This document shows, piece after piece, positions 5,746 to 11,857 of a stretch of 28,520 nucleotides of DNA. The position numbers were made by a program, and so were the translations under genes. This DNA is from a virus, in IMG/VR virus record IMGVR_UViG_3300046352_000035, positions 1 through 28,520 of that record. One strand, 5' to 3'. The stretch's first letter is position 1. Each line of letters opens with the position of its first letter. Under the pieces are notes generated by a model that was given only the letters and a program-made list of their open reading frames with translations, had not been told where the DNA came from and ran no database searches.

Positions 5746-5931
5746 ATGAACGACAAAGACGAACTTGTGTCTCTATTACGGGTATGTAACGCAGACGCAT
5801 CAGCGATTGATGCCGTAGAACTAGCCTACGAACTAGGCTATAAAGCAGGGCTTAGAAAAGCCAATTTAGACAGTATTGATATGAAGCTGCGTGAAGAATA
5901 CGCAGCAGGTTTTGATTCAGCACCGGAGTAA
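5746..5931 (+). CDS. Hypothetical small acidic helical protein
   Basis: A 61-residue acidic protein of two or three helices (ELVSLLRVC, AIDAVELAYELGYKAGLRKA). The G-Y-K-A-G-x-R pattern is a common C-terminal helix in small phage proteins of this kind. The ribosome site is weak. It follows the previous stop by 11 bases and is 2 bases from the next start. Function unknown. Confidence 0.5.
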   Translation: MNDKDELVSLLRVCNADASAIDAVELAYELGYKAGLRKANLDSIDMKLREEYAAGFDSAPE

Positions 5932-5933
5932 AA

Positions 5934-6185
5934 ATGAAATATTGGCCAGGCACAAACATCGCTAAAAGCAGCAACAATGCATTTGACTGGGGCAAACTAT
6001 CTGATGCCATGCAAGATCACTTGAGACACGCAAAGCAGTCACACGCAGGCTCTGTTAACTCAAAAAAGCGCATTGCTATCGGTGTAAAGCGCGGGGAAGC
6101 CTTCTACGCTAACCCAACAGAAAAACCATATCAAAAGAGCTTTACGACTTACAGCAAGGCCGTACCCAGCAAAAATGCAAACTAA
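5934..6185 (+). CDS. Hypothetical basic small protein
   Basis: An 83-residue basic protein, poor in predicted order, with a helical middle (WGKLSDAMQDHLRHAKQSHA) and a Lys/Tyr-rich tail. GGAG is placed seven bases before the ATG. The end overlaps the winged-helix gene at 6175 by 11 bases. Unrecognised. Confidence 0.5.
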   Translation: MKYWPGTNIAKSSNNAFDWGKLSDAMQDHLRHAKQSHAGSVNSKKRIAIGVKRGEAFYANPTEKPYQKSFTTYSKAVPSKNAN

Positions 6186-6432
6186 GGCAATCAGAGCATT
6201 ATTGAGAAGCCATCCTGACGGGCTAACCCTCTTAGAAATCCAAGCGCATTTTCCAAAGATGCACCTGGATAACCTTAGAAGGTTAGTCAAAGACTTACCA
6301 GATTCTTACATCGACAGATGGCAACCCGCACCTAGAAAGCAATACAGCGCAGTCTGGTGCGTACAGATTCCACCGCCCGATTGCCCTCACCCAAATGAGA
6401 AAAAAGTCAAAATACAAACCGAAGCCGATTAA
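6175..6432 (+). CDS. Winged-helix-like protein, second copy
   Basis: An 85-residue protein with a small winged helix: I-R-A-L-L-R at 6-11, G-L-T-L-L-E-I at 16-22 as the turn, a recognition helix N-L-R-R-L-V-K near 33-39, and a wing containing Y-I-D-R-W and Y-S-A-V-W. A D-C-P-H-P tail follows. The gene at 846 has the same plan (helix, G-x-T-x-x-E-I, recognition helix, W, wing) with low identity. It is probably a DNA-binding repressor or activator of phage or host genes. It overlaps neighbours on both sides. Confidence 0.55.
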   Translation: MQTKAIRALLRSHPDGLTLLEIQAHFPKMHLDNLRRLVKDLPDSYIDRWQPAPRKQYSAVWCVQIPPPDCPHPNEKKVKIQTEAD

Positions 6433-6856
6433 CCCAGATGCTCACAACTGGGTTCTCTCAGGACTAAAGAAGCTGCCCGAAGTCGGCAGCGTACTAACAA
6501 CACTGAAAATCAAGACCTATGCGGCTTTGGATGAGATTAAGGCAGGCAGAGCAACTACAGACCATGTAGACGTAGTGATAGCCGCCATGAACATGGCAGA
6601 GGCTTACGCAATGGTAGGTAAGGGGGATGACTGGAGAGATGAGATAAAAGCCGCTCAGGACGCTTTATTCACGATGGCCAAGCGCGGTCTAGTCAAAGGA
6701 AGGTTCTTGTTTACGGGGCAAGAAATGAACGCTATTAGCTTGGCAGTAGAGATTCATGGCCAACAACTTGACCAAAGCACCGTTCAAGAACTTGAAAAGT
6801 GCGTCAAGATTGTTAGCAATGAGATCAAAAACAAACGAGCAAGAGTGATTGCTTAG
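6395..6856 (+). CDS. Conserved phage protein, helical
   Basis: A 153-residue helical protein with a very basic N-terminus (MRKKSKYKPKP), an A-A-L-D-E-I-K-A-G-R-A-T-T-D-H-V-D-V segment near 45-62, then a repeat-like helical body containing F-L-F-T-G-Q-E-M. The pattern matches an unnamed but widespread phage protein found near early-late boundaries. It starts 38 bases inside the winged-helix gene. It ends the rightward early block: its stop TAG (6854-6856) overlaps the stop of the converging minus-strand gene. Function unknown. Confidence 0.65.
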   Translation: MRKKSKYKPKPINPDAHNWVLSGLKKLPEVGSVLTTLKIKTYAALDEIKAGRATTDHVDVVIAAMNMAEAYAMVGKGDDWRDEIKAAQDALFTMAKRGLVKGRFLFTGQEMNAISLAVEIHGQQLDQSTVQELEKCVKIVSNEIKNKRARVIA

Positions 6857-6948
6857 TACGTAAGTACATCAAAGTAAGCAAGGGCAAAGCCGCAAAGGAC
6901 AAAGGCGATTCCTACGGCAAGGGCAATGTCTGCAAATTTTTCGTTCAT
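6853..6948 (-). CDS. 31-residue antisense membrane peptide
   Basis: A 31-residue peptide, MNEKFADIALAVGIAF and onward, with a single hydrophobic helix at about 8-26 (Ala/Val/Leu/Phe, one Cys), a charged N-terminus and a short tail. This would be a one-pass inner-membrane peptide. On its strand GGAG lies nine bases before the ATG, and a promoter-like TTGCAC-17-GATAAC lies 35 bases further upstream. Its stop shares two bases with the stop of the converging gene. Such mini-membrane proteins in phages can be holin-like, antiholin, exclusion or toxin peptides. Size puts it below usual gene-calling limits, so it needs conservation evidence. Confidence 0.45.
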   Translation of the reverse strand: MNEKFADIALAVGIAFVLCGFALAYFDVLTY

Positions 6949-6962
6949 GTTTAACTCCAGTT

Positions 6963-6991
6963 GTTGATGTAGTTATTATCAAGTTATCAAC
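6963..6991. repeat. Tandem TTATCAA and GTTGAT/ATCAAC inverted repeat
   Basis: ATTATCAA (6975-6982) is followed at once by GTTATCAA (6983-6990), a direct 8-base tandem repeat. GTTGAT (6963-6968) and ATCAAC (6986-6991) form an outer inverted repeat. The pair covers the -10 of the minus-strand promoter candidate, so a bound protein would block it. TTATCAACA at 6984-6992 also differs from a DnaA box by one base. It looks like an operator between the early and late blocks. Confidence 0.4.
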
Positions 6992-7011
6992 AGAAATTTA
7001 CATTAGTGCAA
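6983..7011 (-). promoter_or_regulatory. Candidate promoter for antisense peptide
   Basis: On the minus strand TTGCAC (7011-7006, 5 of 6 to consensus -35) and GATAAC (6988-6983, 4 of 6 to -10) are separated by exactly 17 bases. The transcript would start near 6976 and give a leader of about 28 bases with GGAG before the ATG at 6948. Confidence 0.4.
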
Positions 7012-7046
7012 ACCCTGATATGCAACTACCCAAAATTGTGCTAGGG

Positions 7047-7055
7047 TGTTAAAAT
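7047..7055 (+). promoter_or_regulatory. Extended -10 promoter candidate, late block
   Basis: TGTTAAAAT is an extended -10 (TG-n-TAAAAT, 5 of 6 in the hexamer). No good -35 lies 17 bases upstream. The start would be near 7062, about 14 bases before the ATG at 7076, leaving just enough leader for the TGGAGA ribosome site. It would drive the 7076-onward block and sits in the only sizeable gap between the two rightward blocks. Confidence 0.4.
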
Positions 7056-7075
7056 CAAGCAAACTGGAGAAGCCT

Positions 7076-7513
7076 ATGGGACTGCTAGACACCGGCGCAG
7101 AAATCGCCATTGAGATTAAAGCTCAAGAAGATGAGGGCATGATTTCCGCTGAGGAAAATGCCAAAGTTCGTGATTTCTTGGTAAAAAATTGGATGCTTGG
7201 CCCTGAGAAAACTCAGCAGCCTAACTCTGAATACTGGCGAAAACTAGCAACCGTTTGGCGAATCAGCCCAGACCAAGCGCGTCGCAATCTCTGCACTAAC
7301 TGCGAATACTTCAATGATGGCCCTGATATGCTGGCCAAGATGGAGAGCATCCCTGAAGACCGCTTTGACAAAGACGGTGGTGGCCGTGGCTGGTGCAACA
7401 AATTTGACTTTATTTGCCACAATCTTCGTGTTTGCCAAGCCTGGGAAAAAGGCGAGCAGCCAATGGACGAAGGTGAAGACTACTCTAATGGAGAAGACAA
7501 TGGGAACGACTAA
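7076..7513 (+). CDS. Conserved phage protein with five-Cys cluster
   Basis: A 145-residue acidic protein. Cysteines at 73, 76, 107, 114 and 120 form C-x2-C and C-x6-C-x5-C, with G-R-G-W-C and C-H-N-L-R-V-C context. This resembles a widespread phage family with a small metal or iron-sulfur-like fold next to structural modules. The first 65 residues are helical. The frame is open from GTG 7046, but ATG 7076 has TGGAGA five bases upstream and gives a normal N-terminus. It opens the late block. It could be a virion-associated metal protein or a small regulator; not known. Confidence 0.65.
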   Translation: MGLLDTGAEIAIEIKAQEDEGMISAEENAKVRDFLVKNWMLGPEKTQQPNSEYWRKLATVWRISPDQARRNLCTNCEYFNDGPDMLAKMESIPEDRFDKDGGGRGWCNKFDFICHNLRVCQAWEKGEQPMDEGEDYSNGEDNGND

Positions 7514-7634
7514 TTCTCAGCAAACTTCCGCCAAACAAGCCAAAAAGACAGCCGAACAAGCCCGTAAACAGGCTGAATCCAAAGGCTGGCAGTCAATGGC
7601 TTACAAGTTTTCCGCACCGAAAGGCAAGAAATGA
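7500..7634 (+). CDS. Tiny lysine-rich protein
   Basis: A 44-residue, strongly basic protein: about ten Lys/Arg against two Glu, Ala- and Gln-rich, probably one long helix followed by a G-W-Q-S-M-A-Y segment. GGAG stands before the ATG at 7500 and the gene overlaps the preceding one by 14 bases. It shares ATGA with the next. It is one of four small basic proteins in this block. Possible DNA condensation or nucleic-acid binding is inference. Confidence 0.6.
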   Translation: MGTTNSQQTSAKQAKKTAEQARKQAESKGWQSMAYKFSAPKGKK

Positions 7635-7786
7635 ACGGCTTGTACGCAAACATTGCTGCTAAACGCGCCCGCATTGAAAAGCAAAAAGCCGCAGGCAAGA
7701 CCCCCGAAAAGATGCGTAAGCCTGGCACTAAAGGCGCTCCTACTGCTGCTGCCTTCAAAGCCGCTGCTAAGACTACCAAAAAATGA
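7631..7786 (+). CDS. Tiny basic phage protein (GLYANI family)
   Basis: A 51-residue protein. It begins M-N-G-L-Y-A-N-I-A-A-K-R-A-R-I and carries E-K-M-R-K-P-G-T-K-G-A-P-T-A-A-A-F, a pattern frequent in small proteins of T7-like and related phages. There are 14 Lys/Arg and 2 acidic residues. Both ends share ATGA overlaps. No biochemical role is established; position between basic mini-proteins and head genes suggests a packaged or DNA-associated protein, or an early host factor. Confidence 0.7.
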   Translation: MNGLYANIAAKRARIEKQKAAGKTPEKMRKPGTKGAPTAAAFKAAAKTTKK

Positions 7787-8034
7787 TTAAGCGCGGCAAA
7801 GAACAGTTTTCAGGCTACAACAAGCCTAAAGCAACACCAAGCCACCCCACCAAAAGCCACGCTGTATTGGCCAAGTCTGGGGAAGATGTGAAACTGATTC
7901 GTTTTGGCCAGCAAGGGGTTAAAGGCTCGCCAGATGGCTCAAAGCGCAACGAAGCGTTCAAGGCCCGTCACGCTGAGAACATTGCCAAAGGTAAGATGAG
8001 CGCTGCATACTGGAGTAACCGCGTTAAGTGGTGA
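7783..8034 (+). CDS. Conserved small basic phage protein
   Basis: An 83-residue basic protein with a recognisable phage pattern: L-I-R-F-G-Q-Q-G-V-K-G-S-P at about 38-50, then F-K-A-R-H-A-E-N-I-A-K-G-K-M-S-A-A-Y-W and V-K-W at the end. This family is common beside phage head genes, including marine and freshwater podoviruses. Function unknown. Upstream overlap is ATGA; downstream the operon is interrupted by a promoter-like element and the HNH gene. Confidence 0.75.
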   Translation: MIKRGKEQFSGYNKPKATPSHPTKSHAVLAKSGEDVKLIRFGQQGVKGSPDGSKRNEAFKARHAENIAKGKMSAAYWSNRVKW

Positions 8035-8038
8035 ACAA

Positions 8039-8057
8039 TACCAAATGGTGGTACAAT
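8039..8057 (+). promoter_or_regulatory. Promoter-like element with inverted repeat before HNH gene
   Basis: TGGTACAAT (8049-8057) is an extended -10. TACCA (8039-8043) and TGGTA (8049-8053) form a 5-bp inverted repeat with a 5-base spacer that overlaps it, suggesting an operator or hairpin. The start would be near 8064, about 13 bases before the ATG at 8077. A private promoter is usual for free-standing homing endonuclease genes. Confidence 0.4.
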
Positions 8058-8076
8058 CTTTCAAAAGGAGATTGTT

Positions 8077-8526
8077 ATGCCGAATGGAAACTTAAAGCAC
8101 GAAGTAACTTGTCCATCTTGCCAAGAAAATCGCCTTGTGCGATCTGATGTAATTTTAAAACTTTCAAGGCAAAACAAACTTCTAATTTGTAAACCCTGTC
8201 ATAACAGGATGCGATTTGACAATAGAGATCACCCAAGAAAAGGCACGGGTGTAAAAAACAATCCTGAACTTTTTAGGACTAAATCAAGCTACTACAAGGC
8301 TAAACAAAGATGCAAGTTAGGTACAAAGCATCATCCTTGTTATGAGATGGTTGAGTTTAGATTTGAATCGTTGCAGCAACTGATTGATTGCATTGGTATT
8401 AGGCCAGATGGAATGACTCTTGACCGCATTGATCCGCTTGGACATTATGAGCCCAATAATGTAAGATGGGCAACAGTGCAAGAGCAAGCCAAAAATAGGC
8501 TTCCCCGTGGATACTGGCGGAAATAA
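8077..8526 (+). CDS. Free-standing HNH homing-type endonuclease
   Basis: A 149-residue protein. An N-terminal zinc knuckle pair (C12-x2-C15, C38-x2-C41) is followed by a linker with K-R-G-T-G-V-K-N-N-P, then the HNH core at 114-133: L-D-R-I-D, H123, N127-N128 and R-W-A-T. This is the L-D-R-I-D...Y-x-P-x-N-x-R-W-A-T signature of phage homing endonucleases. AAAGGAG precedes the ATG. The gene separates two members of the small basic protein cluster and is AT-richer than they are, so it looks like a mobile insertion that copies itself into phages lacking it. No intron boundary is visible. The active-site residues appear intact. Confidence 0.82.
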   Translation: MPNGNLKHEVTCPSCQENRLVRSDVILKLSRQNKLLICKPCHNRMRFDNRDHPRKGTGVKNNPELFRTKSSYYKAKQRCKLGTKHHPCYEMVEFRFESLQQLIDCIGIRPDGMTLDRIDPLGHYEPNNVRWATVQEQAKNRLPRGYWRK

Positions 8527-8535
8527 GATTAAATG

Positions 8536-8709
8536 ATGAAAACCAAGCTTAACAAAACAGGCCAAGCTAAAGTCGGCAAGGTCATGCACGAATTCGGCAA
8601 AGGTGAACTTCATTCCGGCAAAGGCGGGAAAGTCGTAAAGAATCCAAAACAAGCCGTGGCCATCGCTATTTCCGAAGCCGCTCGCGCAATGGGTCGTTAC
8701 AAGAAGTGA
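8536..8709 (+). CDS. DUF6496-like tiny basic protein
   Basis: A 57-residue basic protein. The pattern V-M-H-E-F-G-K-G-E-L-H-S-G, then V-V-K-N-P-K-Q-A-V-A-I-A-I-S-E-A, matches the DUF6496 phage family. It has no cysteine, membrane segment or signal. Two ATGs in tandem (8533 and 8536) are possible starts; the ribosome site is weak, perhaps because the HNH gene now separates it from its former upstream partner. It lies seven bases before the large gene at 8717. Function unknown. Confidence 0.75.
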   Translation: MKTKLNKTGQAKVGKVMHEFGKGELHSGKGGKVVKNPKQAVAIAISEAARAMGRYKK

Positions 8710-8716
8710 GATTGAT

Positions 8717-10258
8717 ATGGCAGACCGAATGATTGCAACACCAATGGCAAATCCAATTATGGGTTTGCTGGCTGATCGACTTAAAAAAGTGCAGCAGTTT
8801 GCAACAAACCCATACGGTTATGCCAATCCCCCTGCTGAAATGCTTCTTAACTTGCTGGGTGTGCCCGCTGTCCAGCAAACAATGGAGCGCATGGCTTATG
8901 GTGAGCCGCTGACCACTGGGGCTGGTATGACTACCAAACCTCGTGCAGAAGCCGTAGAAGCCGCTATGACGGTTGCGCCTGTTGCTGGACTATTGGCAAA
9001 GACCACAAAAGGTTTGCCAGTAGGTGCAAGTATTAAGGATGTTTCTTATCGTGGAAGCCATACTCCTCCAAATGCTAATACTTATGGCGCAACGCTAGAT
9101 GATTTAACAAAGATTTTGCCAGAAGATGTTTATTCACAACAAGGTAAACAGCTTTATGGAATTGGTGACAGACTTATTGATTCTGAGTGGCGTATTGCAG
9201 CATTGAAGGCAAGAGGCAAACCTGATGCTGAAATCGAAGTTTATCGTGCTGTTCCAAAAGGTGTTAAAGAAATCAATGATGGAGATTGGGTTTCAACAAG
9301 TAAGAAATATGCCAAAGACCATGGAGAAAACACTTTAAATGGTGAATACGATATTATCAGTAAAAAAGTAAAAGCCAAAACTTTATCAACTGAGGGCTAT
9401 CCTTATGAGTATGGATATAATGAAGTTCCAAATTTTCCAAGACAAGAAGCACTAGATACAGCCCAAAGAAACGCTACATTGCCTATTGAAAATGGTGGTC
9501 TAGGACTTCCTAAAGATAATACAGCTATAAATAGAGCAAAAGCAATGGGCTTTGATATAGAAACATTGCATGGTTCACCAAACCCAAATATTGAAGCATT
9601 TGACCCAATGATGGCTGGCGGAAACACCGGTAATGCTTTTGATAATAATATCTTTGCAACAAGTAGCCCAGAATCTGCTGGTGGATATGCTCTTAATTGG
9701 AAGCATTACAGAAACACAGTCAAGACAAGTCCAGAATTTAAAGCTATTACTCGTGAAGAAAACACCTTACTAAGTAAGATAGGTGATCTCATAGAGGCTG
9801 GCGATACTAAAGGTGTTGCTGATATAAAAACAAGATTAGATGAACTTACTCAGCAAAAGACTGGTATTTATAACGACTTCATGGCTGGAAAACTTGGTTC
9901 TGAAGGTTCTACTATTTATCCATTGGTAGCTAGAAGTGAAGATTTTTTGCCTTATGAGGCAGAAGGTGCAAACTGGATGAGGGCAAATCGCCCTGCAATT
10001 GATGCTGCCGAACAAACTGGTTATTCAGGCGCTTTGATTAGAAATGTAAAAGACAATGCCGGAACAAATTTAGGTACGATTGCTGATGTTCTGGCAACAT
10101 CTGACCCTAGTAGATTCCGATCACGCTTTGCGGCCTTTGACCCAATGCGTAGAAACGAACCTGATCTTCTTGCTGGGGTGTTACCATTAAGCTTGCTAAT
10201 GGATGAAGAAAATAAAAAGAACGCAGATCAATTTATACGAGGTCTTTTAGGCCAGTAA
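8717..10258 (+). CDS. Polyvalent protein with two ADP-ribosyltransferase-like domains
   Basis: A 513-residue protein with four parts. (a) 1-105: a shared N-terminal region common in podovirus polyvalent proteins. (b) About 108-240: an R-S-E-type ADP-ribosyltransferase-like domain, with Y-R-A-V-P (R177), D-W-V-S-T-S (193-195) and E-Y-G-Y (E231). (c) About 275-475: a second domain of the H-Y-type, with H-G-S-P (H285), I-E-A-F-D-P, N-I-F-A-T-S-S and Y324, ending in F-R-S-R-F-A-A-F-D-P. (d) A C-terminal tail that may touch membrane. Such enzymes attach ADP-ribose from NAD to host proteins, as T4 Alt and Mod do, and are often carried in the virion. Bases 9301-9360 hold 19 G/C in 60, against 34 in 60 at 8881-8940, so the core looks transferred. 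Catalysis is inferred. Confidence 0.65.
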   Translation: MADRMIATPMANPIMGLLADRLKKVQQFATNPYGYANPPAEMLLNLLGVPAVQQTMERMAYGEPLTTGAGMTTKPRAEAVEAAMTVAPVAGLLAKTTKGLPVGASIKDVSYRGSHTPPNANTYGATLDDLTKILPEDVYSQQGKQLYGIGDRLIDSEWRIAALKARGKPDAEIEVYRAVPKGVKEINDGDWVSTSKKYAKDHGENTLNGEYDIISKKVKAKTLSTEGYPYEYGYNEVPNFPRQEALDTAQRNATLPIENGGLGLPKDNTAINRAKAMGFDIETLHGSPNPNIEAFDPMMAGGNTGNAFDNNIFATSSPESAGGYALNWKHYRNTVKTSPEFKAITREENTLLSKIGDLIEAGDTKGVADIKTRLDELTQQKTGIYNDFMAGKLGSEGSTIYPLVARSEDFLPYEAEGANWMRANRPAIDAAEQTGYSGALIRNVKDNAGTNLGTIADVLATSDPSRFRSRFAAFDPMRRNEPDLLAGVLPLSLLMDEENKKNADQFIRGLLGQ

Positions 10259-10316
10259 TAACTCCGCAGATGTAAGTCTGCACTAACATTGACCAACCCT
10301 TGGGAGTCAAAAAAAC
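10259..10316 (+). other. Short gap with small stem-loops before methyltransferase
   Basis: A 58-base gap. GCAGA (10266-10270) and TCTGC (10277-10281) make a 5-bp stem with a 6-base loop. A second weaker fold joins TTGAC and GTCAA around 10290-10310. GGGAG, ten bases before the ATG, is the ribosome site. There is no T-run, so no intrinsic terminator is called. Confidence 0.35.
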
Positions 10317-11447
10317 ATGAAAAATTCGCCAGTAGTCGAAATAATCGACATTGAGAGCCTGATCCCTTACGCAAGGAACAGCCGTACACACGATGACTCT
10401 CAGGTGGCGCAAATTGCTGCCAGCATCAAAGAGTTTGGATTCACAAACCCTGTTCTGATTGATGCTGATAGCGGCATCATTGCAGGGCATGGCCGCATCA
10501 TGGCCGCAAGAAAACTTGGCCTTGTTGACATTCCATGTATTAGGCTTGGACATTTAACTGAGGCCCAGAAACGAGCTTACGTCATCGCCGACAACAAACT
10601 TGCCCTTAATTCAGGGTGGGACAACGAAATGTTGTTGGTTGAGTTTGCCGAGCTAGAAGATTTAGGCTTTGATCTTGATCTGACTGGTTTTGTCCAAGAA
10701 GAAATTGACGGATTAAAGCCTGAAGTGGTGCAAGAAGGGCTAACAGATGAGGATGCCGTTCCTGAAGTGCCTGTTGAGCCTGTAACGAATGTGGGAGACG
10801 TTTACATCCTTGGGCGGCATCGGTTGATGTGCGGTGACTCAACTATCCTAAATGACGTTGACAAACTCATGCTTGGCGTTTACCCAGACTTAATTCACAC
10901 AGATCCGCCATATGGAATGAACGCGGTTAGTAAATCGTCTGTGCTAAAAAAGAATTACAAAATTGACATTTTGGGAGATGACACACCAGACGTTGCCAAG
11001 GACGCATTTAATTTGATTTTTGGTTTGTACCCTAACGCAAAACATATTTGGTGGGGAGCAAACTATTACAGTTCAGTGCTGCCAGATAGTGAGTGTTGGT
11101 TGGTTTGGGATAAGAACAACGGCCAAAGTGACCAAACTGACTGTGAACTGGCGTGGGCCAACTTCCGTAGTGTGGTTCGTCAATTCACACAGGCATCCGA
11201 AAAGACCAATCGGGTGCATCCAACGCAAAAGCCAGTCTCACTCATGGAGTGGATCATCAAACGCTTCAAACTGTCGGCAAATACCATCGCTGACTTCTTT
11301 GGTGGATCAGGTAGTACATTGATTGCTGCGGAAAAGAATGGAATTCAAGCATTTATTATGGAATTTGATCCAAGGTTTTGCGATGTTATTGTAAAGAGGT
11401 GGGAAGAATACACAGGCAAGAAAGCCGTACTTGAGGTGCGGTCATGA
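10317..11447 (+). CDS. ParB-domain fused DNA methyltransferase (N4/N6 type)
   Basis: A 376-residue fusion. Residues 1-95 are a ParB/Srx-like N-terminal domain, with I-I-A-G-H-G-R at 54-60 and a following A-A-R-K-L-G. The rest is an amino-methyltransferase: D-P-P-Y-G at 196-200 (catalytic motif IV), H-P-T-Q-K-P at 301-306, and the AdoMet-binding motif D-F-F-G-G-S-G-S at 326-333. Motif IV before motif I gives the beta-class order. It would methylate adenine-N6 or cytosine-N4 in phage DNA, protecting it from host restriction or tagging it for packaging. No cognate restriction gene is present. It overlaps terS by ATGA, linking modification and packaging. Confidence 0.9.
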   Translation: MKNSPVVEIIDIESLIPYARNSRTHDDSQVAQIAASIKEFGFTNPVLIDADSGIIAGHGRIMAARKLGLVDIPCIRLGHLTEAQKRAYVIADNKLALNSGWDNEMLLVEFAELEDLGFDLDLTGFVQEEIDGLKPEVVQEGLTDEDAVPEVPVEPVTNVGDVYILGRHRLMCGDSTILNDVDKLMLGVYPDLIHTDPPYGMNAVSKSSVLKKNYKIDILGDDTPDVAKDAFNLIFGLYPNAKHIWWGANYYSSVLPDSECWLVWDKNNGQSDQTDCELAWANFRSVVRQFTQASEKTNRVHPTQKPVSLMEWIIKRFKLSANTIADFFGGSGSTLIAAEKNGIQAFIMEFDPRFCDVIVKRWEEYTGKKAVLEVRS

Positions 11448-11857
11448 GCCTTACATCAAAGCAAGAACATTTTTGCCAATCTATTGCTGATGGAATGAGT
11501 CAAGCAGATGCATACCGTAAGGCTTTTGATGCAGACAATATGAAGGCCGAAACAATCCACAAAAGAGCAAGCGAGTTGATGGCTAGCGGGGAGGTTTCGG
11601 GTAGGGTGGCTGAATTAAAAGCAAAGCTGACTGCAAAAGCCCTTTGGACGCGCGAAATGAGCGTTCAGGCGCTTGTTTCTGCCTACAAGATAGCCAAGGG
11701 CAAGGACAACGCTTCAGGCATGACAGGGGCCATTAAAGAGCTTAATGCGATGCATGGCTTTAACGAGCCGACCAAGCATGAGTTATCTGGCCCTAATGGT
11801 GGGCCGATGGATATTGCGGCCATTCAAATTACACTGGTCAAGCCGAATGAATCTTGA
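11444..11857 (+). CDS. terS: Terminase small subunit
   Basis: A 137-residue DNA-recognition subunit. The opening LTSKQEHFCQSIADG and S-Q-A-D-A-Y-R-K-A-F, then H-K-R-A-S-E-L, match the Terminase_2 family (winged helix-turn-helix followed by an oligomerising helix). The C-terminal segment P-N-E-P-T/G-P-N-G-G type linker should contact the large subunit. Length is normal. It starts at the ATGA junction with the methyltransferase and overlaps terL by 11 bases. It would choose the packaging site and stimulate the motor. The site itself is not visible here. Confidence 0.9.
   Translation: MSLTSKQEHFCQSIADGMSQADAYRKAFDADNMKAETIHKRASELMASGEVSGRVAELKAKLTAKALWTREMSVQALVSAYKIAKGKDNASGMTGAIKELNAMHGFNEPTKHELSGPNGGPMDIAAIQITLVKPNES

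Noticed and set aside
6984-6992. A replication origin at the DnaA-box-like TTATCAACA
   Set aside because: Only one near-match exists, with no cluster of boxes or iterons, so it is kept only as part of an operator-like repeat.
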